Source: Planococcus sp. ISL-110 (GTDB taxonomy: Bacteria; Bacillota; Bacilli; Bacillales_A; Planococcaceae). Taken from it: 64,000 nt of DNA. The stretch spans positions 227,482-291,481 of the forward strand of contig NZ_JAGGPX010000011.1 in the NCBI RefSeq assembly GCF_018613575.1, read 5' to 3'. The position numbers and the translations under genes are program-made. This document shows positions 54,772-63,379 of this stretch, piece by piece (position 1 is the first letter of the stretch; each line of letters starts with the position of its first letter). Below the pieces are notes generated by a model. The model had not been told where the DNA came from and made no database searches. It was given only the letters and a program-made list of their open reading frames with translations.

Positions 54772-55643
54772 AGCAACGACTGCATGTCTCTATTCAACGA
54801 AGAACTAAAGAACAGCTTGTCCCCTGAAACCGGATGGGTCAATTCCAATTCCGTGCAATGAAGCGCCTGGCGCCCCAGCAGATTCCTCTTGCCGCCATAC
54901 AAATCATCTCCCACCAACGGATGGCCGATATGGGATAAATGAACCCGGATCTGATGCGTTCTGCCGGTATTCAATTGCAGGGTGATATGCGAATAGCCTT
55001 CCAGCCTTTGAAGCACACGGACTTCGGTTTCCGCGAATTGTCCGTCTTCACGCACCTCCCTTTCGATGATGCTCGTGTTCTTCCGTCCGATTGAAGCGGT
55101 GATCGTAAATTCCTCTCGGTCTACCCGACCATGAACCAATGCCTCATACCGCCGTTTCATCGTTTTCTCCTGCTGCTGCAGCGAGATCATATGATGAATA
55201 TGGCGGTTTTTTGCAATGCAGACAAGTCCGGAAGTGTCACGGTCCAGCCGGGTCGCAATATGCAGAGTAGAAGGAATGCCGGTATCATTGAAATGCTTGG
55301 CGACAATATTGGCCAAACTGCCAAAAGGATGTTCACGGGATGGAATGGTATTTTGCAAAGGCGGCTTTTCAACGATTAGCAGGGCTTCATCCTCATAGAC
55401 GATTTCCAGGTTGCCGTCTTCTGCGGCCAAGCCTTTTCCATGATCTTCATTCGGAAAAATAACGGTCACAGCATCGCCCTTTTCCAAGGGATGCCTGACC
55501 GTTACTTCTGCATCATTCACTAAAATCCGGCCGCCGCCGTATTTGACGGAAGCCAGTGTTCGTTTGGAGATGCCCCACTCCCCGAGTGCCTCGCGCAGCA
55601 GGCTTGGCACTTCAGCGGTATACGTTAGTTGAAAAGGTTTCAT
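54768..55643 (-). CDS. RluA/RluD-family pseudouridine synthase (YjbO)
   Basis: 291 residues. Catalytic Asp in HIATRLDRDTSGL; C-terminal HQIRVHLSHIGHPLVGDDLY is typical of the family. A short S4-like N-terminal segment (SKRTLASVKYGGGRILVN) is present. It modifies uridines in large-subunit rRNA or tRNA. ATG 55643 is preferred; an in-frame TTG at 55652 would overlap the nadK stop by 4 bp. It is the last gene of the sasB-nadK-yjbO operon. Confidence 0.9.
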   Translation of the reverse strand: MKPFQLTYTAEVPSLLREALGEWGISKRTLASVKYGGGRILVNDAEVTVRHPLEKGDAVTVIFPNEDHGKGLAAEDGNLEIVYEDEALLIVEKPPLQNTIPSREHPFGSLANIVAKHFNDTGIPSTLHIATRLDRDTSGLVCIAKNRHIHHMISLQQQEKTMKRRYEALVHGRVDREEFTITASIGRKNTSIIEREVREDGQFAETEVRVLQRLEGYSHITLQLNTGRTHQIRVHLSHIGHPLVGDDLYGGKRNLLGRQALHCTELELTHPVSGDKLFFSSSLNRDMQSLL

Positions 55644-55648
55644 GGCGC

Positions 55649-56455
55649 TCAATCTGATAGCTCGCTGTCGATAAAGGAATCGTGGACGCGCTGCCAGAAT
55701 GGGAATGTGCGGAACCTGGCAAATCGCATTTTTTCATCGGCCACTTTATATTCGATCGATTTCACATCTTTGTGAAGCAGCTGCAGATGATCGACAGTGA
55801 CCATGAAATCAGGCGCCTTCACTGGACGCAGCGTACATTTATGATGTCCAGGCAGAACCAAAGGCGACCCCACTGTACGGAAAACCCGGTTATTGATGGA
55901 GGCCATCTCCGTCAATTGCATCGCTTGAAGCGAGGGATGGATGATGGCGCCACCCAAGGCTTTATTATAGGCTGTGCTGCCGGAAGGAGTGGACATGCAG
56001 AGCCCATCTCCTCTAAAACGTTCAAAATGGCTTTCGTTCAAAAAGACATCCATCACCAATGTGACATCAGGAGATTTTACTGTTGATTCGTTCAACGCCA
56101 AGTAAACCGCCGGTTCGTCCAGGTTCTGGTAGTGGATACTGACTTCCAGTAATGGATATTCAATCACTTCATAGTCCTTTTTGGCAATCGATAAAACCAG
56201 CTTCTCGATTTCACTCGGCTTCCAGTCGGCATAAAAGCCAAGATGGCCTGTATGTATTCCGACAAAGGCTACATCTGCCAGCTTCTCACTGTATTTATGG
56301 AACCCGTGAAGCAAGGTTCCGTCACCGCCAATCGACAAGACGACGTCTGGCGATTCCTCGTTCCATTCCATCCCCAAATCCTCCAAATGGTTCTTTGCCG
56401 TGGCCATCAATTTGTTGGATAGTTTGTCACTTCTCGATATGATATAGAATTTCAT
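55649..56455 (-). CDS. nadK: NAD kinase
   Basis: 268 residues. GGDGT motif ([10 protein letters not shown]) and [15 protein letters not shown] catalytic loop are present. It phosphorylates NAD+ to NADP+. The start overlaps the sasB stop (ATGA), and GGGAGG is upstream. In Bacillales this gene is fixed in the cluster with the small alarmone synthetase. Confidence 0.95.
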   Translation of the reverse strand: MKFYIISRSDKLSNKLMATAKNHLEDLGMEWNEESPDVVLSIGGDGTLLHGFHKYSEKLADVAFVGIHTGHLGFYADWKPSEIEKLVLSIAKKDYEVIEYPLLEVSIHYQNLDEPAVYLALNESTVKSPDVTLVMDVFLNESHFERFRGDGLCMSTPSGSTAYNKALGGAIIHPSLQAMQLTEMASINNRVFRTVGSPLVLPGHHKCTLRPVKAPDFMVTVDHLQLLHKDVKSIEYKVADEKMRFARFRTFPFWQRVHDSFIDSELSD

Positions 56456-57129
56456 CGTTCTGGTCGACCTCCCTCTCTATCGGTTCGAAAATGAGTTCCA
56501 TGCGATTCCTTGAATTCAGTGAAATAGGCTTGGGCTTCTTGAATCTCGTCCCGAATCTGCGACATTTCCTCATCCAATTGGAACGCAGCTTCAGCAGCGC
56601 GCTGAAGCCGGTTCTTTATCTCTTCCGGAAAAACACCTTTATATTTGTAATTCAAGGAATGCTCGATAGACGCCCAGAAATTCATTGCCAAAGTCCGAAT
56701 CTGGATTTCCGCCAAAATCAGCTGCTCACCGTTGATGGTCTGGACCGGATATTCCACAATAACGTGGTATGACCGATAGCCGCTTTGTTTTTCGTTGGAG
56801 ATATAATCTTTTTCTTCCACAATCCGCAAGTCCTTGCGTTGCCTCAACAAGCCGACTACAGTCTCGATATCCCCGACAAATTGGCACATCATTCGAATTC
56901 CAGCGATATCCTGCAATTGATGCGCAAGCTCTTCGGAAGGCTCGAATGGAATGCCTTTTTCCAGGGTCTTGTCGTAGATGCTGGCTAAAGGTTTGACGCG
57001 GCCGGTCACAAACTCGATTGGTGAATTTGTGTTGTCATTTTCAAACTGGCTTCGCATTCCTTTGAATTTTATTTTCAATTCATCTACTGCCTGTTTATAT
57101 GGTGCTAAAAACCGATTCCATTGACCCAT
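56452..57129 (-). CDS. sasB: Small (p)ppGpp synthetase (RelQ/SasB)
   Basis: 225 residues. [16 protein letters not shown] and [11 protein letters not shown] hold the synthetase fold; [23 protein letters not shown] is the conserved catalytic/tetramer region. No HD hydrolase, TGS or ACT domain, so it only makes (p)ppGpp/pGpp. GAGGGGG precedes the ATG. First gene of the operon with nadK and yjbO. Confidence 0.95.
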   Translation of the reverse strand: MGQWNRFLAPYKQAVDELKIKFKGMRSQFENDNTNSPIEFVTGRVKPLASIYDKTLEKGIPFEPSEELAHQLQDIAGIRMMCQFVGDIETVVGLLRQRKDLRIVEEKDYISNEKQSGYRSYHVIVEYPVQTINGEQLILAEIQIRTLAMNFWASIEHSLNYKYKGVFPEEIKNRLQRAAEAAFQLDEEMSQIRDEIQEAQAYFTEFKESHGTHFRTDREGGRPER

Positions 57130-57150
57130 CTCCGGTCCCCCTCACTTCTT

Positions 57151-57540
57151 TTAAGATCTTGAAGCAAGCGCCTCATGAAATGCATGTTCTACAGCCGTAC
57201 GGAAAGTTTCTCCGTAATTGTCGTTGCCTTCGATGTTTTCCACCAGCATCCATAATTCTTCATGAAAATCTGCCAGTGGCATGATTTGTTTCCCCCATGT
57301 CAGAAGCGGAACTTTTTTTAGCTGCAGCGCTTTGGTCAACGCTGGCCATGTATGTACATCAAACTGAACATATATATAGTCAGTACCCGTATCCAGCAAA
57401 TAAACAAACGCCTGGTTGTCGGAATCTGTCAGCATTTGGCCAGAAGCTTCAAGTGCTTCAGCTGGTTCAGTTTCTTCAATGAAGAATTCAATTTCGTTTT
57501 CAGTAATTTCAGTTCTGTTTATCGCTACTAATTTATGCAA
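57151..57540 (-). CDS. UPF0738 family protein (YjbL)
   Basis: 129 residues, acidic, unknown function. The core YVQFDVHTWPALTKALQ is shared with the UPF0738/YjbL family of Bacillales. Translation starts at TTG 57540, with AAAGGAAG spaced correctly; the encoded N-terminus is MHKLVAINR. It precedes sasB by 21 bases and could share its transcript. Confidence 0.75.
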   Translation of the reverse strand: MHKLVAINRTEITENEIEFFIEETEPAEALEASGQMLTDSDNQAFVYLLDTGTDYIYVQFDVHTWPALTKALQLKKVPLLTWGKQIMPLADFHEELWMLVENIEGNDNYGETFRTAVEHAFHEALASRS

Positions 57541-57598
57541 ATCGATACTTCCTTTCTTGCTTCTTAATAATGATATTTTAACACAGCTCTGCCATTCG

Positions 57599-57627
57599 TT
57601 GCAGTTTACACTAAACTATCCGATAAT
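57599..57627 (+). promoter_or_regulatory. Promoter of the CYTH gene
   Basis: TTGCAG (57599-57604), 17 bases, GATAAT (57622-57627), 24 bases before the start codon. Confidence 0.6.
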
Positions 57628-57651
57628 GAAGTTAATAGAGAGGTGTTTCCC

Positions 57652-58239
57652 ATGACAAAAGAACTCGAAATCGAATTTAAAAACATGCTGACAAAAGAAG
57701 AGTACAGACGTTTGCTGGAAGATTTCGCCGCTTTTCATAACGGCCCCGTCACCCAGCATAACCATTATTTTGATACTGCCGATTTTCAATTAAAAGATCA
57801 GCGCAGTGCCTTGCGCATCCGGAACAAAAGCGGCCGCTTTGAATGCACGCTGAAAACCCCTGCACCTGTTGGACATTACGAAATCACCGATAAATTGACC
57901 GAAGAGCAGGCGCGCCGGATGCTCGATCTAAAAACTTTCGAAGCAGCTGAAGTTGCAGATGCTCTGAAAACACTGGATATAGCGATTGCCGAGTTGACGA
58001 CAATCGGCACATTGACCACGCACCGGGTGGAATTTGATTACCTGGGTGGCTTATTGGTGATCGATCATTCCGAATACAACGGCCAGGAAGATTTCGAACT
58101 GGAATTTGAAGTGACAGACGCCGAAACAGGCCTGGAACGCTTCCTGTCCTTCCTGCAGAAGCAAGAGATTCCGGAACGTTCAGCACAAAAGAAAATCGCA
58201 CGCTTCATGGATTCCGCTTCTGCCCGTTCCATAGATTAA
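57652..58239 (+). CDS. yjbK: CYTH-domain protein (YjbK)
   Basis: 195 residues. EIEFK at the N-terminus is the ExExK signature of the CYTH triphosphate tunnel fold; RIRNKSGRFECTLKTP and ELEFEVTD supply further charged strands. Family members hydrolyse inorganic triphosphate or related compounds; the substrate here is not known. AGAGGTG precedes ATG 57652. Confidence 0.87.
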   Translation: MTKELEIEFKNMLTKEEYRRLLEDFAAFHNGPVTQHNHYFDTADFQLKDQRSALRIRNKSGRFECTLKTPAPVGHYEITDKLTEEQARRMLDLKTFEAAEVADALKTLDIAIAELTTIGTLTTHRVEFDYLGGLLVIDHSEYNGQEDFELEFEVTDAETGLERFLSFLQKQEIPERSAQKKIARFMDSASARSID

Positions 58240-58282
58240 CAATTTTAAAACCTAAATTTTACCAGCTACTCAATCGATTTGT

Positions 58283-58311
58283 TTGAGATATTCGGGCTGC
58301 GTTGTTAGAAT
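58283..58311 (+). promoter_or_regulatory. Promoter of yjbI-spxH
   Basis: TTGAGA (58283-58288), 17 bases, TAGAAT (58306-58311), both 5 of 6 to the sigma-A consensus. Confidence 0.7.
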
Positions 58312-58340
58312 GAATTTACAGCTAAAGCAAAGGAGATACG

Positions 58341-58742
58341 ATGATGACTGGAAAACCGATTATTCCGTACGAAGAGATTGGTGCGGAGACATTATCACAG
58401 TTAGTCGATGCATTTTATGCTCGCGTAGCGGCACATCCAAAGCTGCAGCCTATTTTTCCAAATGACCTTTCAGAAACCGCCCGTAAACAAAAACAGTTTT
58501 TAACCCAATACTTAGGTGGTCCGAATCTTTATTCAGAAGAGCATGGCCATCCGAGACTTAAAGCAAGACATCACCCATTCGCAATTACGCCTGCTAGAGC
58601 TCAGGCTTGGCTTGAGTGCATGAGTGAAGCAATGGACGATGTGGGGTTAAACGGGATATTCCGTGAAACCTTATACAATCGACTTGTTTTAACTGCACAT
58701 CATATGATCAATGCGTCTGATAGTGAGGAGGAGTTGGAGTGA
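58341..58742 (+). CDS. yjbI: Truncated haemoglobin (YjbI, group II)
   Basis: 133 residues with the 2-on-2 globin layout: YEEIGAETLSQLVDAFYARV, GGPNLYSEEHGHPRLKARHHPF (proximal and distal pocket) and WLECMSEAMDD. Group II features include the Tyr/Trp positions. It may detoxify peroxide/NO or protect SpxH; in B. subtilis the pair is co-transcribed. AAAGGAG precedes the ATG; the stop overlaps spxH. Confidence 0.92.
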   Translation: MMTGKPIIPYEEIGAETLSQLVDAFYARVAAHPKLQPIFPNDLSETARKQKQFLTQYLGGPNLYSEEHGHPRLKARHHPFAITPARAQAWLECMSEAMDDVGLNGIFRETLYNRLVLTAHHMINASDSEEELE

Positions 58743-59536
58743 GCAATCTAGATTTGGCCCAGGAAATTCGCGAACCTGCGAATTCTTTAAAACCAATGGA
58801 GCTGTATGTTTTTGTAGATCCCTTGAATCCGGATTGCTGGGAGCTACAGGCAGTTATCCGAAAATTACAGATTGAATACGGCCATTATTTTTCCATGCGT
58901 ACTGTATTGAGTACACAACTATTCAACTTAAATAAAGCAACACTTTCCGCAAATATCGATACCGACAACTTGACCCATCCTGTTTTGCCCTCTGTCGCAA
59001 TCAAAGCTGCAGAGCTTCAGGGAAAACGTTCTGGAAACCGGTTCCTGCATAAATTGCAGGAGCAGCTGTTCCTTCAGTCGAAAGACGTCTCTTCTTACAG
59101 CGTCCTATTGGAAATAGCGGAAGAAGCAGAACTGGATCAGGAAGAATTCAAATTGGATTTCCATTCTGTACACACCGCAAAAGCTTTCCAATGCGATTTA
59201 CAGATAACCCGTGAAATGGAAATCAATGAAGTACCAAGCATTGTTTTTTTCAATGAATGCATTGAAGATGAAGGCGTTAAAATATCCGGACTTTATTCTT
59301 ATGATGTTTATCAAACAATTTTACAGGAAATGTTGGGGGAAGAAAGCTTGAACCGGCAGACCCCACCATCCTTGGATGATCTTTTCACCAAATACTCGAC
59401 TATGGCAACCAAAGAAATTGCTTCTATATACAATATTTCCGAACAAACCGCAGAATGCGAACTAAAAAAACAAGTTCTCCAACAAAAGCTCGAGCGCATT
59501 TGTATGCCTAAAGAAACCTTATGGAAAGTAAAATAA
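58739..59536 (+). CDS. spxH: ClpXP adaptor SpxH (YjbH)
   Basis: 265 residues, DsbA-like thioredoxin fold (MELYVFVDPLNPDCWELQ) with the helical insert and C-terminal domain of YjbH. It delivers the redox regulator Spx to ClpXP. The usual CxxC near the N-terminus reads N-P-D-C, so only one Cys remains. Start is GTG 58739, overlapping the yjbI stop. Terminator follows. Confidence 0.9.
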   Translation: MSNLDLAQEIREPANSLKPMELYVFVDPLNPDCWELQAVIRKLQIEYGHYFSMRTVLSTQLFNLNKATLSANIDTDNLTHPVLPSVAIKAAELQGKRSGNRFLHKLQEQLFLQSKDVSSYSVLLEIAEEAELDQEEFKLDFHSVHTAKAFQCDLQITREMEINEVPSIVFFNECIEDEGVKISGLYSYDVYQTILQEMLGEESLNRQTPPSLDDLFTKYSTMATKEIASIYNISEQTAECELKKQVLQQKLERICMPKETLWKVK

Positions 59537-59571
59537 CCTGTCTCCCCATTGTGGGAGACAGGTTATTTTTT
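59531..59571 (+). terminator. Terminator of yjbI-spxH
   Basis: ATAACCTGTCTCCC/GGGAGACAGGTTAT stem over the spxH stop codon and a run of T residues. Confidence 0.93.
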
Positions 59572-59609
59572 TAGGGCTTAGATTTGGCTTCGGGAAATAT
59601 TGTAGTGGG

Positions 59610-59693
59610 TTTAGAAAGTAATTGATTTCTTTTGGAAAGTATTTGACTCGAACTAGAAAGTATTTGCGTATAACCAGAAAATATATCCATTTA
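59610..59693. repeat. Four-unit, 21-bp period degenerate array
   Basis: Units begin at 59610, 59631, 59652 and 59673. The shared core AGAAAGTATTTG appears three times (with A or G at first position and one T-to-A change); the fourth is AGAAAATATATC. Two helical turns separate the copies. No gene is encoded here. It lies between spxH and the hairpin repeats. Confidence 0.6.
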
Positions 59694-59731
59694 ACTGAAA
59701 TAAGCCTTCTATAAATTGGCTGTCAGAGCTA

Positions 59732-59978
59732 CACGGGCACCTCCGCTTTTCTTATTGTCCAGACTCCGGCGCCCAGATTCTAGGGTCATAAGCCACTCTG
59801 GCTGTGCGGCTGAAGAACGCCGCTTCGCCAGATCGTCTTATGCCCGTCGAATCTCCACGGGCACCTCCGCTTTTCTTATTGTCCAGCTCCGGCGCGCAGA
59901 TTCTAGGGTCATAAGCCACTCTGGCTGTGCGGCTGAAGAACGCCGCTTCGCCAGATCGTCTTATGCCCGTCGAATCTC
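59732..59978. repeat. Two tandem 123/124-bp hairpin repeats
   Basis: Units 59732-59855 and 59856-59978 differ only at a few bases. Each contains nested stems AGATTC/GAATCT, CATAAG/CTTATG, TCTGGC/GCCAGA and GCGGC/GCCGC, flanked by GCGCCC and GGGC, and ends in CGCTTTTCTTATTG. The ORF covering this region is an artefact of the repeat. The design resembles the dispersed intergenic hairpin repeats of Bacillales; a diverged copy is at 17749-17828. Confidence 0.9.
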
Positions 59979-60130
59979 CACGGGCACCTCCGCTTTTCTT
60001 ATTGTCCAGACTTCAGCAGCCAGCCCCTCGAGTCGCTTCACCCTTACCAACAATGGCTGCAGAACGCCATTACTGGTAAGGCCTCCAGCGCTTGTCGGGT
60101 CTTAATGGCTGCTTCCCCTTTTCTTACACC
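59979..60130. repeat. Third, sequence-variant hairpin element
   Basis: It opens with the same CACGGGCACCTCCG...TTGTCCAG module as the tandem units, then has a different stem: GCAGCCA/TGGCTGC outside, CCTTACCA/TGGTAAGG and AATGGC/GCCATT inside, with a CTTTTCTTA tail. The architecture is kept while the stems change on both sides, which suggests conserved structure. Confidence 0.75.
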
Positions 60131-60131
60131 A

Positions 60132-60243
60132 AAGCGAAAGGCGCCTTCCACGTCCGGAAGGCGCCTTTCTATATTACACAAAGGGGATGGGAGAAATGTT
60201 CACGCTCAAACAAAGGGGTGTATGTTTGTATGTGATTTATTTC
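60132..60243 (-). ncRNA. roxS: RoxS/RsaE small regulatory RNA
   Basis: On the minus strand, from about 60243, the sequence GAAATAAATCACATACAAAC leads into ACCCCTTTGTTTG, then TTTCTCCCATCCCCTTTGTG, and a long terminator hairpin. The two C-rich CCCCTTTG motifs and their spacing match the RsaE RNA of Staphylococcus and RoxS of Bacillus as I recall them. This sRNA pairs with mRNAs of central and redox metabolism. It lies between spxH and pepF. A Rex-like site overlaps the 5' end. Ends are approximate; coordinates rest on homology and the terminator. Confidence 0.88.
60137..60168 (-). terminator. Terminator hairpin of RoxS
   Basis: AAAGGCGCCTTCC/GGAAGGCGCCTTT perfect 13-bp stem; the T tract on the minus strand is interrupted (CTTTCGCTTT). 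Confidence 0.8.
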
Positions 60244-60247
60244 ACAA
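60230..60247. promoter_or_regulatory. Rex-type operator at the roxS promoter
   Basis: Minus strand TTGTGAAATAAATCACAT fits the Rex consensus TTGTGAA-N4-TTCACAA in 12 of the 14 fixed positions, and its core is a perfect TGTGA-N6-TCACA dyad, also compatible with Fnr. In B. subtilis Rex represses roxS in response to NADH/NAD+ (established). Confidence 0.72.
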
Positions 60248-60361
60248 CATAATCTTATCACGGGATAATAGTTAATGCAATAATTCACAGGTACTTTCAC
60301 AAATTCGTCATAATTAATGCTATACCTGTCTCTTTTCGCTCTTAATTAATTATATTAAAAT

Positions 60362-60394
60362 AAAAAAAGAAACCGACTTACAAAGTCAGCTTCT
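60362..60394 (-). terminator. Terminator of pepF
   Basis: AGAAGCTGACTT/AAGTCGGTTTCT stem with loop TGT and a seven-T run on the minus strand; T-rich on the other strand as well. Confidence 0.85.
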
Positions 60395-60403
60395 TTTCCA
60401 TTT

Positions 60404-62209
60404 TTATTTATTCAGCAATAGTTTCTCAAGTTCGTTCAGCTTTTGTTCGAATACTTTGCAGGCTTCTTCAACAGCTTTTGACTGCGTCATGTCGACTCCG
60501 GCTTTTTTCAGCACTTCAATTGGATAATCTGAGCTTCCTGCCTTCAGAAATTCATTGATATAGCGATCCACAGCAGGCTGTCCTTCTTCAAGAATCCCCT
60601 TGCTCAATGCTGTAGCTGCGCTAAAGCCTGTAGCGTATTGGAAAACGTAATAATTATAGTAGAAGTGTGGAATTCGTGCCCATTCCAAACCAATTTCTTC
60701 GTCGACCGCCACATCCGGGCCGAAATACTTTTGATTTAGTTCAAAATAGACCTCTGTCAGGCGATCGGCTGTCAATGCTTCGCCGTCCTGGTCCATTTTG
60801 TGCATCATGTGTTCAAACTCAGCAAACATAGTCTGGCGGAATACCGTCCCACGGAATCCGTCCAGCCAGTGGTTCAATAAATAAATACGCTCCTGATCGT
60901 TTTCAGTGGAGTTTACCATATATTCGTTCAGCAAAGCTTCATTGGTGGTCGAAGCCACTTCTGCTACAAAAATCGAGTAATCCCCATAGACGTAAGGCTG
61001 GTTTGCACGTGTATAGTAGCTGTGGACACTGTGGCCGAATTCATGCGCCAGAGTGTACAGATTATCTACATTGTCCTGCCAGTTCATCAAGATATAAGGA
61101 TTGGTTCCGTAAGCGCCCGATGAATATGCTCCGCTGCGCTTTCCTTTGTTCTCTTTCACATCCACCCAGCGGTTGTCGATGCCTTCTTGGACAATGCCTA
61201 CATATTCTTCGCCCAGAGCGCCAAGCCCTTTAAGCATGATTTCTGTGGCTTTTTCATATGGGATGTCCATCTTCACTTCTTTGACAAGAGGCGTGTGCAT
61301 GTCCCACATATGAACTTTATCGATTCCAAGAACTTCCTTGCGCAATGCTGCGTAGCGGTGCAAAAGGTGAAGGTTGTTATTAACGGTCTCCACCAGGTTA
61401 TCGTATACCGCTTCTGGAATATGATCATCAGCTAAAGCTGCCTGGCGTGCCGATTCAAATTTACGGATCCGTGCATTGACGTTATCGCGCTTAATATTGC
61501 CCGACAGCGTGGAAGCAAAGGTATTGCGGAATTTGCCGTAAGTCGCGTAAACCGCTTTAAATGCATCTTCCCGTACACGACGATCTTTGCTTTCCAGGAA
61601 TCGGATGTAATTGCCATGCGTAATCTGCACTTTTTCGCCTGATTCATCTTCTATTTCCGGAAACTCCAGATCAGCATTGTTCAGCATGCCGAAAGTTTCT
61701 GAAGACGCTCGGCTTACTTCAGACATCTGAGCAAGCAGGGATTCCTGCTCTGCCGGCAACACATGCGGACGCAACGAATTCAATTCCTCAAGCGCTTGCT
61801 TATATAGCCTTAGGCCTTCATGGCTTTCTACATAGCCGTTCAGTACAGACTCTTCCAAAGCCAAAATTTCGGGCGTCAGGAACGACAAGCCGGCGGATAC
61901 TTTCGCAAATAAAGATTTTACACGGCTGTCCATCGCCTGGTACTTCGAGTTGGTCGTATCCTGATCGTAGCGCATATGAGAATACGTATAAAGACGTCTC
62001 AACCGCTCTGTCAATCCATCTTTATAAACAAGCACTTCGTAAAGGGCTTCAGCGCTTTCCTGTAATTTTCCCTGATACGATTCTGCTTTGTCGCCGATAG
62101 CTGAAACTTCGGCAAACTCCTTTTCCCAAAGTTCATCGGTTTCGAATATATCTTCCAATTTCCACGTCAATTCTGTCGGAACTTCTTCTCTTGCCAATAC
62201 TTTATTCAC
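60404..62209 (-). CDS. pepF: Oligoendopeptidase F (M3 family)
   Basis: 601 residues with zinc motif HEFGHSVHSYY and the downstream Glu in FVAEVASTTNE. PepF trims peptides of about 7-17 residues in the cytosol. Start GTG 62209 follows AGGAGG at 10 bases. It belongs to the yjb cluster (YjbG). Family-typical length. Confidence 0.96.
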   Translation of the reverse strand: MNKVLAREEVPTELTWKLEDIFETDELWEKEFAEVSAIGDKAESYQGKLQESAEALYEVLVYKDGLTERLRRLYTYSHMRYDQDTTNSKYQAMDSRVKSLFAKVSAGLSFLTPEILALEESVLNGYVESHEGLRLYKQALEELNSLRPHVLPAEQESLLAQMSEVSRASSETFGMLNNADLEFPEIEDESGEKVQITHGNYIRFLESKDRRVREDAFKAVYATYGKFRNTFASTLSGNIKRDNVNARIRKFESARQAALADDHIPEAVYDNLVETVNNNLHLLHRYAALRKEVLGIDKVHMWDMHTPLVKEVKMDIPYEKATEIMLKGLGALGEEYVGIVQEGIDNRWVDVKENKGKRSGAYSSGAYGTNPYILMNWQDNVDNLYTLAHEFGHSVHSYYTRANQPYVYGDYSIFVAEVASTTNEALLNEYMVNSTENDQERIYLLNHWLDGFRGTVFRQTMFAEFEHMMHKMDQDGEALTADRLTEVYFELNQKYFGPDVAVDEEIGLEWARIPHFYYNYYVFQYATGFSAATALSKGILEEGQPAVDRYINEFLKAGSSDYPIEVLKKAGVDMTQSKAVEEACKVFEQKLNELEKLLLNK

Positions 62210-62257
62210 CGTTTAATTTCCTCCTCTGTCCCATTCTTTCGGGAAACGAACTACACC

Positions 62258-63379
62258 TTATTTTCTCAATTTTCGCAAGTTTTTGCAATAGTTATCATAG
62301 GCAATATCCAAAAGGCTGGAATCTTTCGAAGAACCATCCTTCAACGTCATATATATGGCCAGATATTCTGAAACCAATGCCACGGCCTGAGAAGCATGGG
62401 CCGGATTGGATAACACCAGTTTTCCAGAAGCGATCAGCGTATCCACCGAAACGCCTTTTTCCCAGGCTGCAACTGCCTGCAACTGCCATAATACCGCCGG
62501 CTGCTTCAGGCATTCGGCACCGAGTATAGGAATTCCGAAAAAAGCCGGCAAATTCGTCATATCCAAACGCAATTCGTAGCACAGACGGCAATACAAACTT
62601 TTTATTCGGTTTTCATTGTACAGCTGACTTCGGGTGTACCGCTGCCTGACATTCCGGAAAATTCCAAGCACCACGTTAAATTCCTCTTTTGTCAGAGGTT
62701 TCGGGACAGCGAAAGGAAAGATTTGGTTTCTTGCTCGAATCGATTTGGTTTTCCCCACCCAGCGATTCGAACTCACATAAAACAAATTCGAATGATAATA
62801 AAATCGATTGTCCAGCGGGTGGAACAAGAGAATGAAGAGAGCCTGATCAGCACCTTGCCTCATTTCGACCTCATGCGTTCCCAATCGGATCAACCCGATT
62901 TCTTCACAGCAGGGCTCTTTTAAGCCTTTAATCCAAATAGGCTGTATATTCAGCCTTCGATAGCCTTCTGAACGTTGGTTGAGCTGTGGGACTGGTATCT
63001 TGCTGCATTGAAATTCAATGGCAAACTGCCCACTGACCAAAAGGTCTGCGCGCTGACGGATTTGAGGGATATAGCTTTCTAAATCGACTTTGAAGTCCAG
63101 CTGTTGGAAGAATTGATAAAGAAGAAGTTTTCCTTGAAGATGAAGAGAGGATTCGGGTTCACTGAAATTATCGCAGAGCGAAAGCGTCTGGTGTGCAAAA
63201 TGAGGGATATTGATTTCTCCAATTTTCAAAAGTAGTGGAGCCTGGCAGGAAGGACAAAAAAACTGTTCCCGCAAACGAATCTCCTGAAGTTCTGTTCGAG
63301 TGTGCTTTCCGGTTAAATAAAAAAATTCCTGTCGGGCGGTTTTGGCTACTAATATACAGATCACTCTCCTTTTTTCCAT
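62258..63379 (-). CDS. coiA: Competence protein CoiA
   Basis: 373 residues. N-terminal Cys pair in FFCPSCQAPL followed by HFAH; central nuclease-like segment with ADLLVSGQFAIEFQCS, as in CoiA's predicted PD-(D/E)XK domain. CoiA promotes DNA recombination in transformed cells. The ATG at 63379 is the best start although its Shine-Dalgarno is weak; no K-box was recognised upstream. Precedes pepF in the same direction. Confidence 0.88.
   Translation of the reverse strand: MEKRRVICILVAKTARQEFFYLTGKHTRTELQEIRLREQFFCPSCQAPLLLKIGEINIPHFAHQTLSLCDNFSEPESSLHLQGKLLLYQFFQQLDFKVDLESYIPQIRQRADLLVSGQFAIEFQCSKIPVPQLNQRSEGYRRLNIQPIWIKGLKEPCCEEIGLIRLGTHEVEMRQGADQALFILLFHPLDNRFYYHSNLFYVSSNRWVGKTKSIRARNQIFPFAVPKPLTKEEFNVVLGIFRNVRQRYTRSQLYNENRIKSLYCRLCYELRLDMTNLPAFFGIPILGAECLKQPAVLWQLQAVAAWEKGVSVDTLIASGKLVLSNPAHASQAVALVSEYLAIYMTLKDGSSKDSSLLDIAYDNYCKNLRKLRK

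Noticed and set aside
59732-60007. CRISPR-like array
   Set aside because: The units are long (about 123 bp), contiguous, and have no unique spacers between short direct repeats.
59716-60105. 129-codon plus-strand ORF over the hairpin repeats
   Set aside because: It repeats its own sequence because it runs through the tandem units; there is no ribosome site, and the DNA is better explained as structured repeats.
60231-60246. Fnr site as the sole reading of the TGTGA-N6-TCACA dyad
   Set aside because: The dyad sits at the 5' end of RoxS, where Rex control is established in a relative and where the wider sequence fits Rex in one half-site perfectly; Fnr stays possible but second choice.
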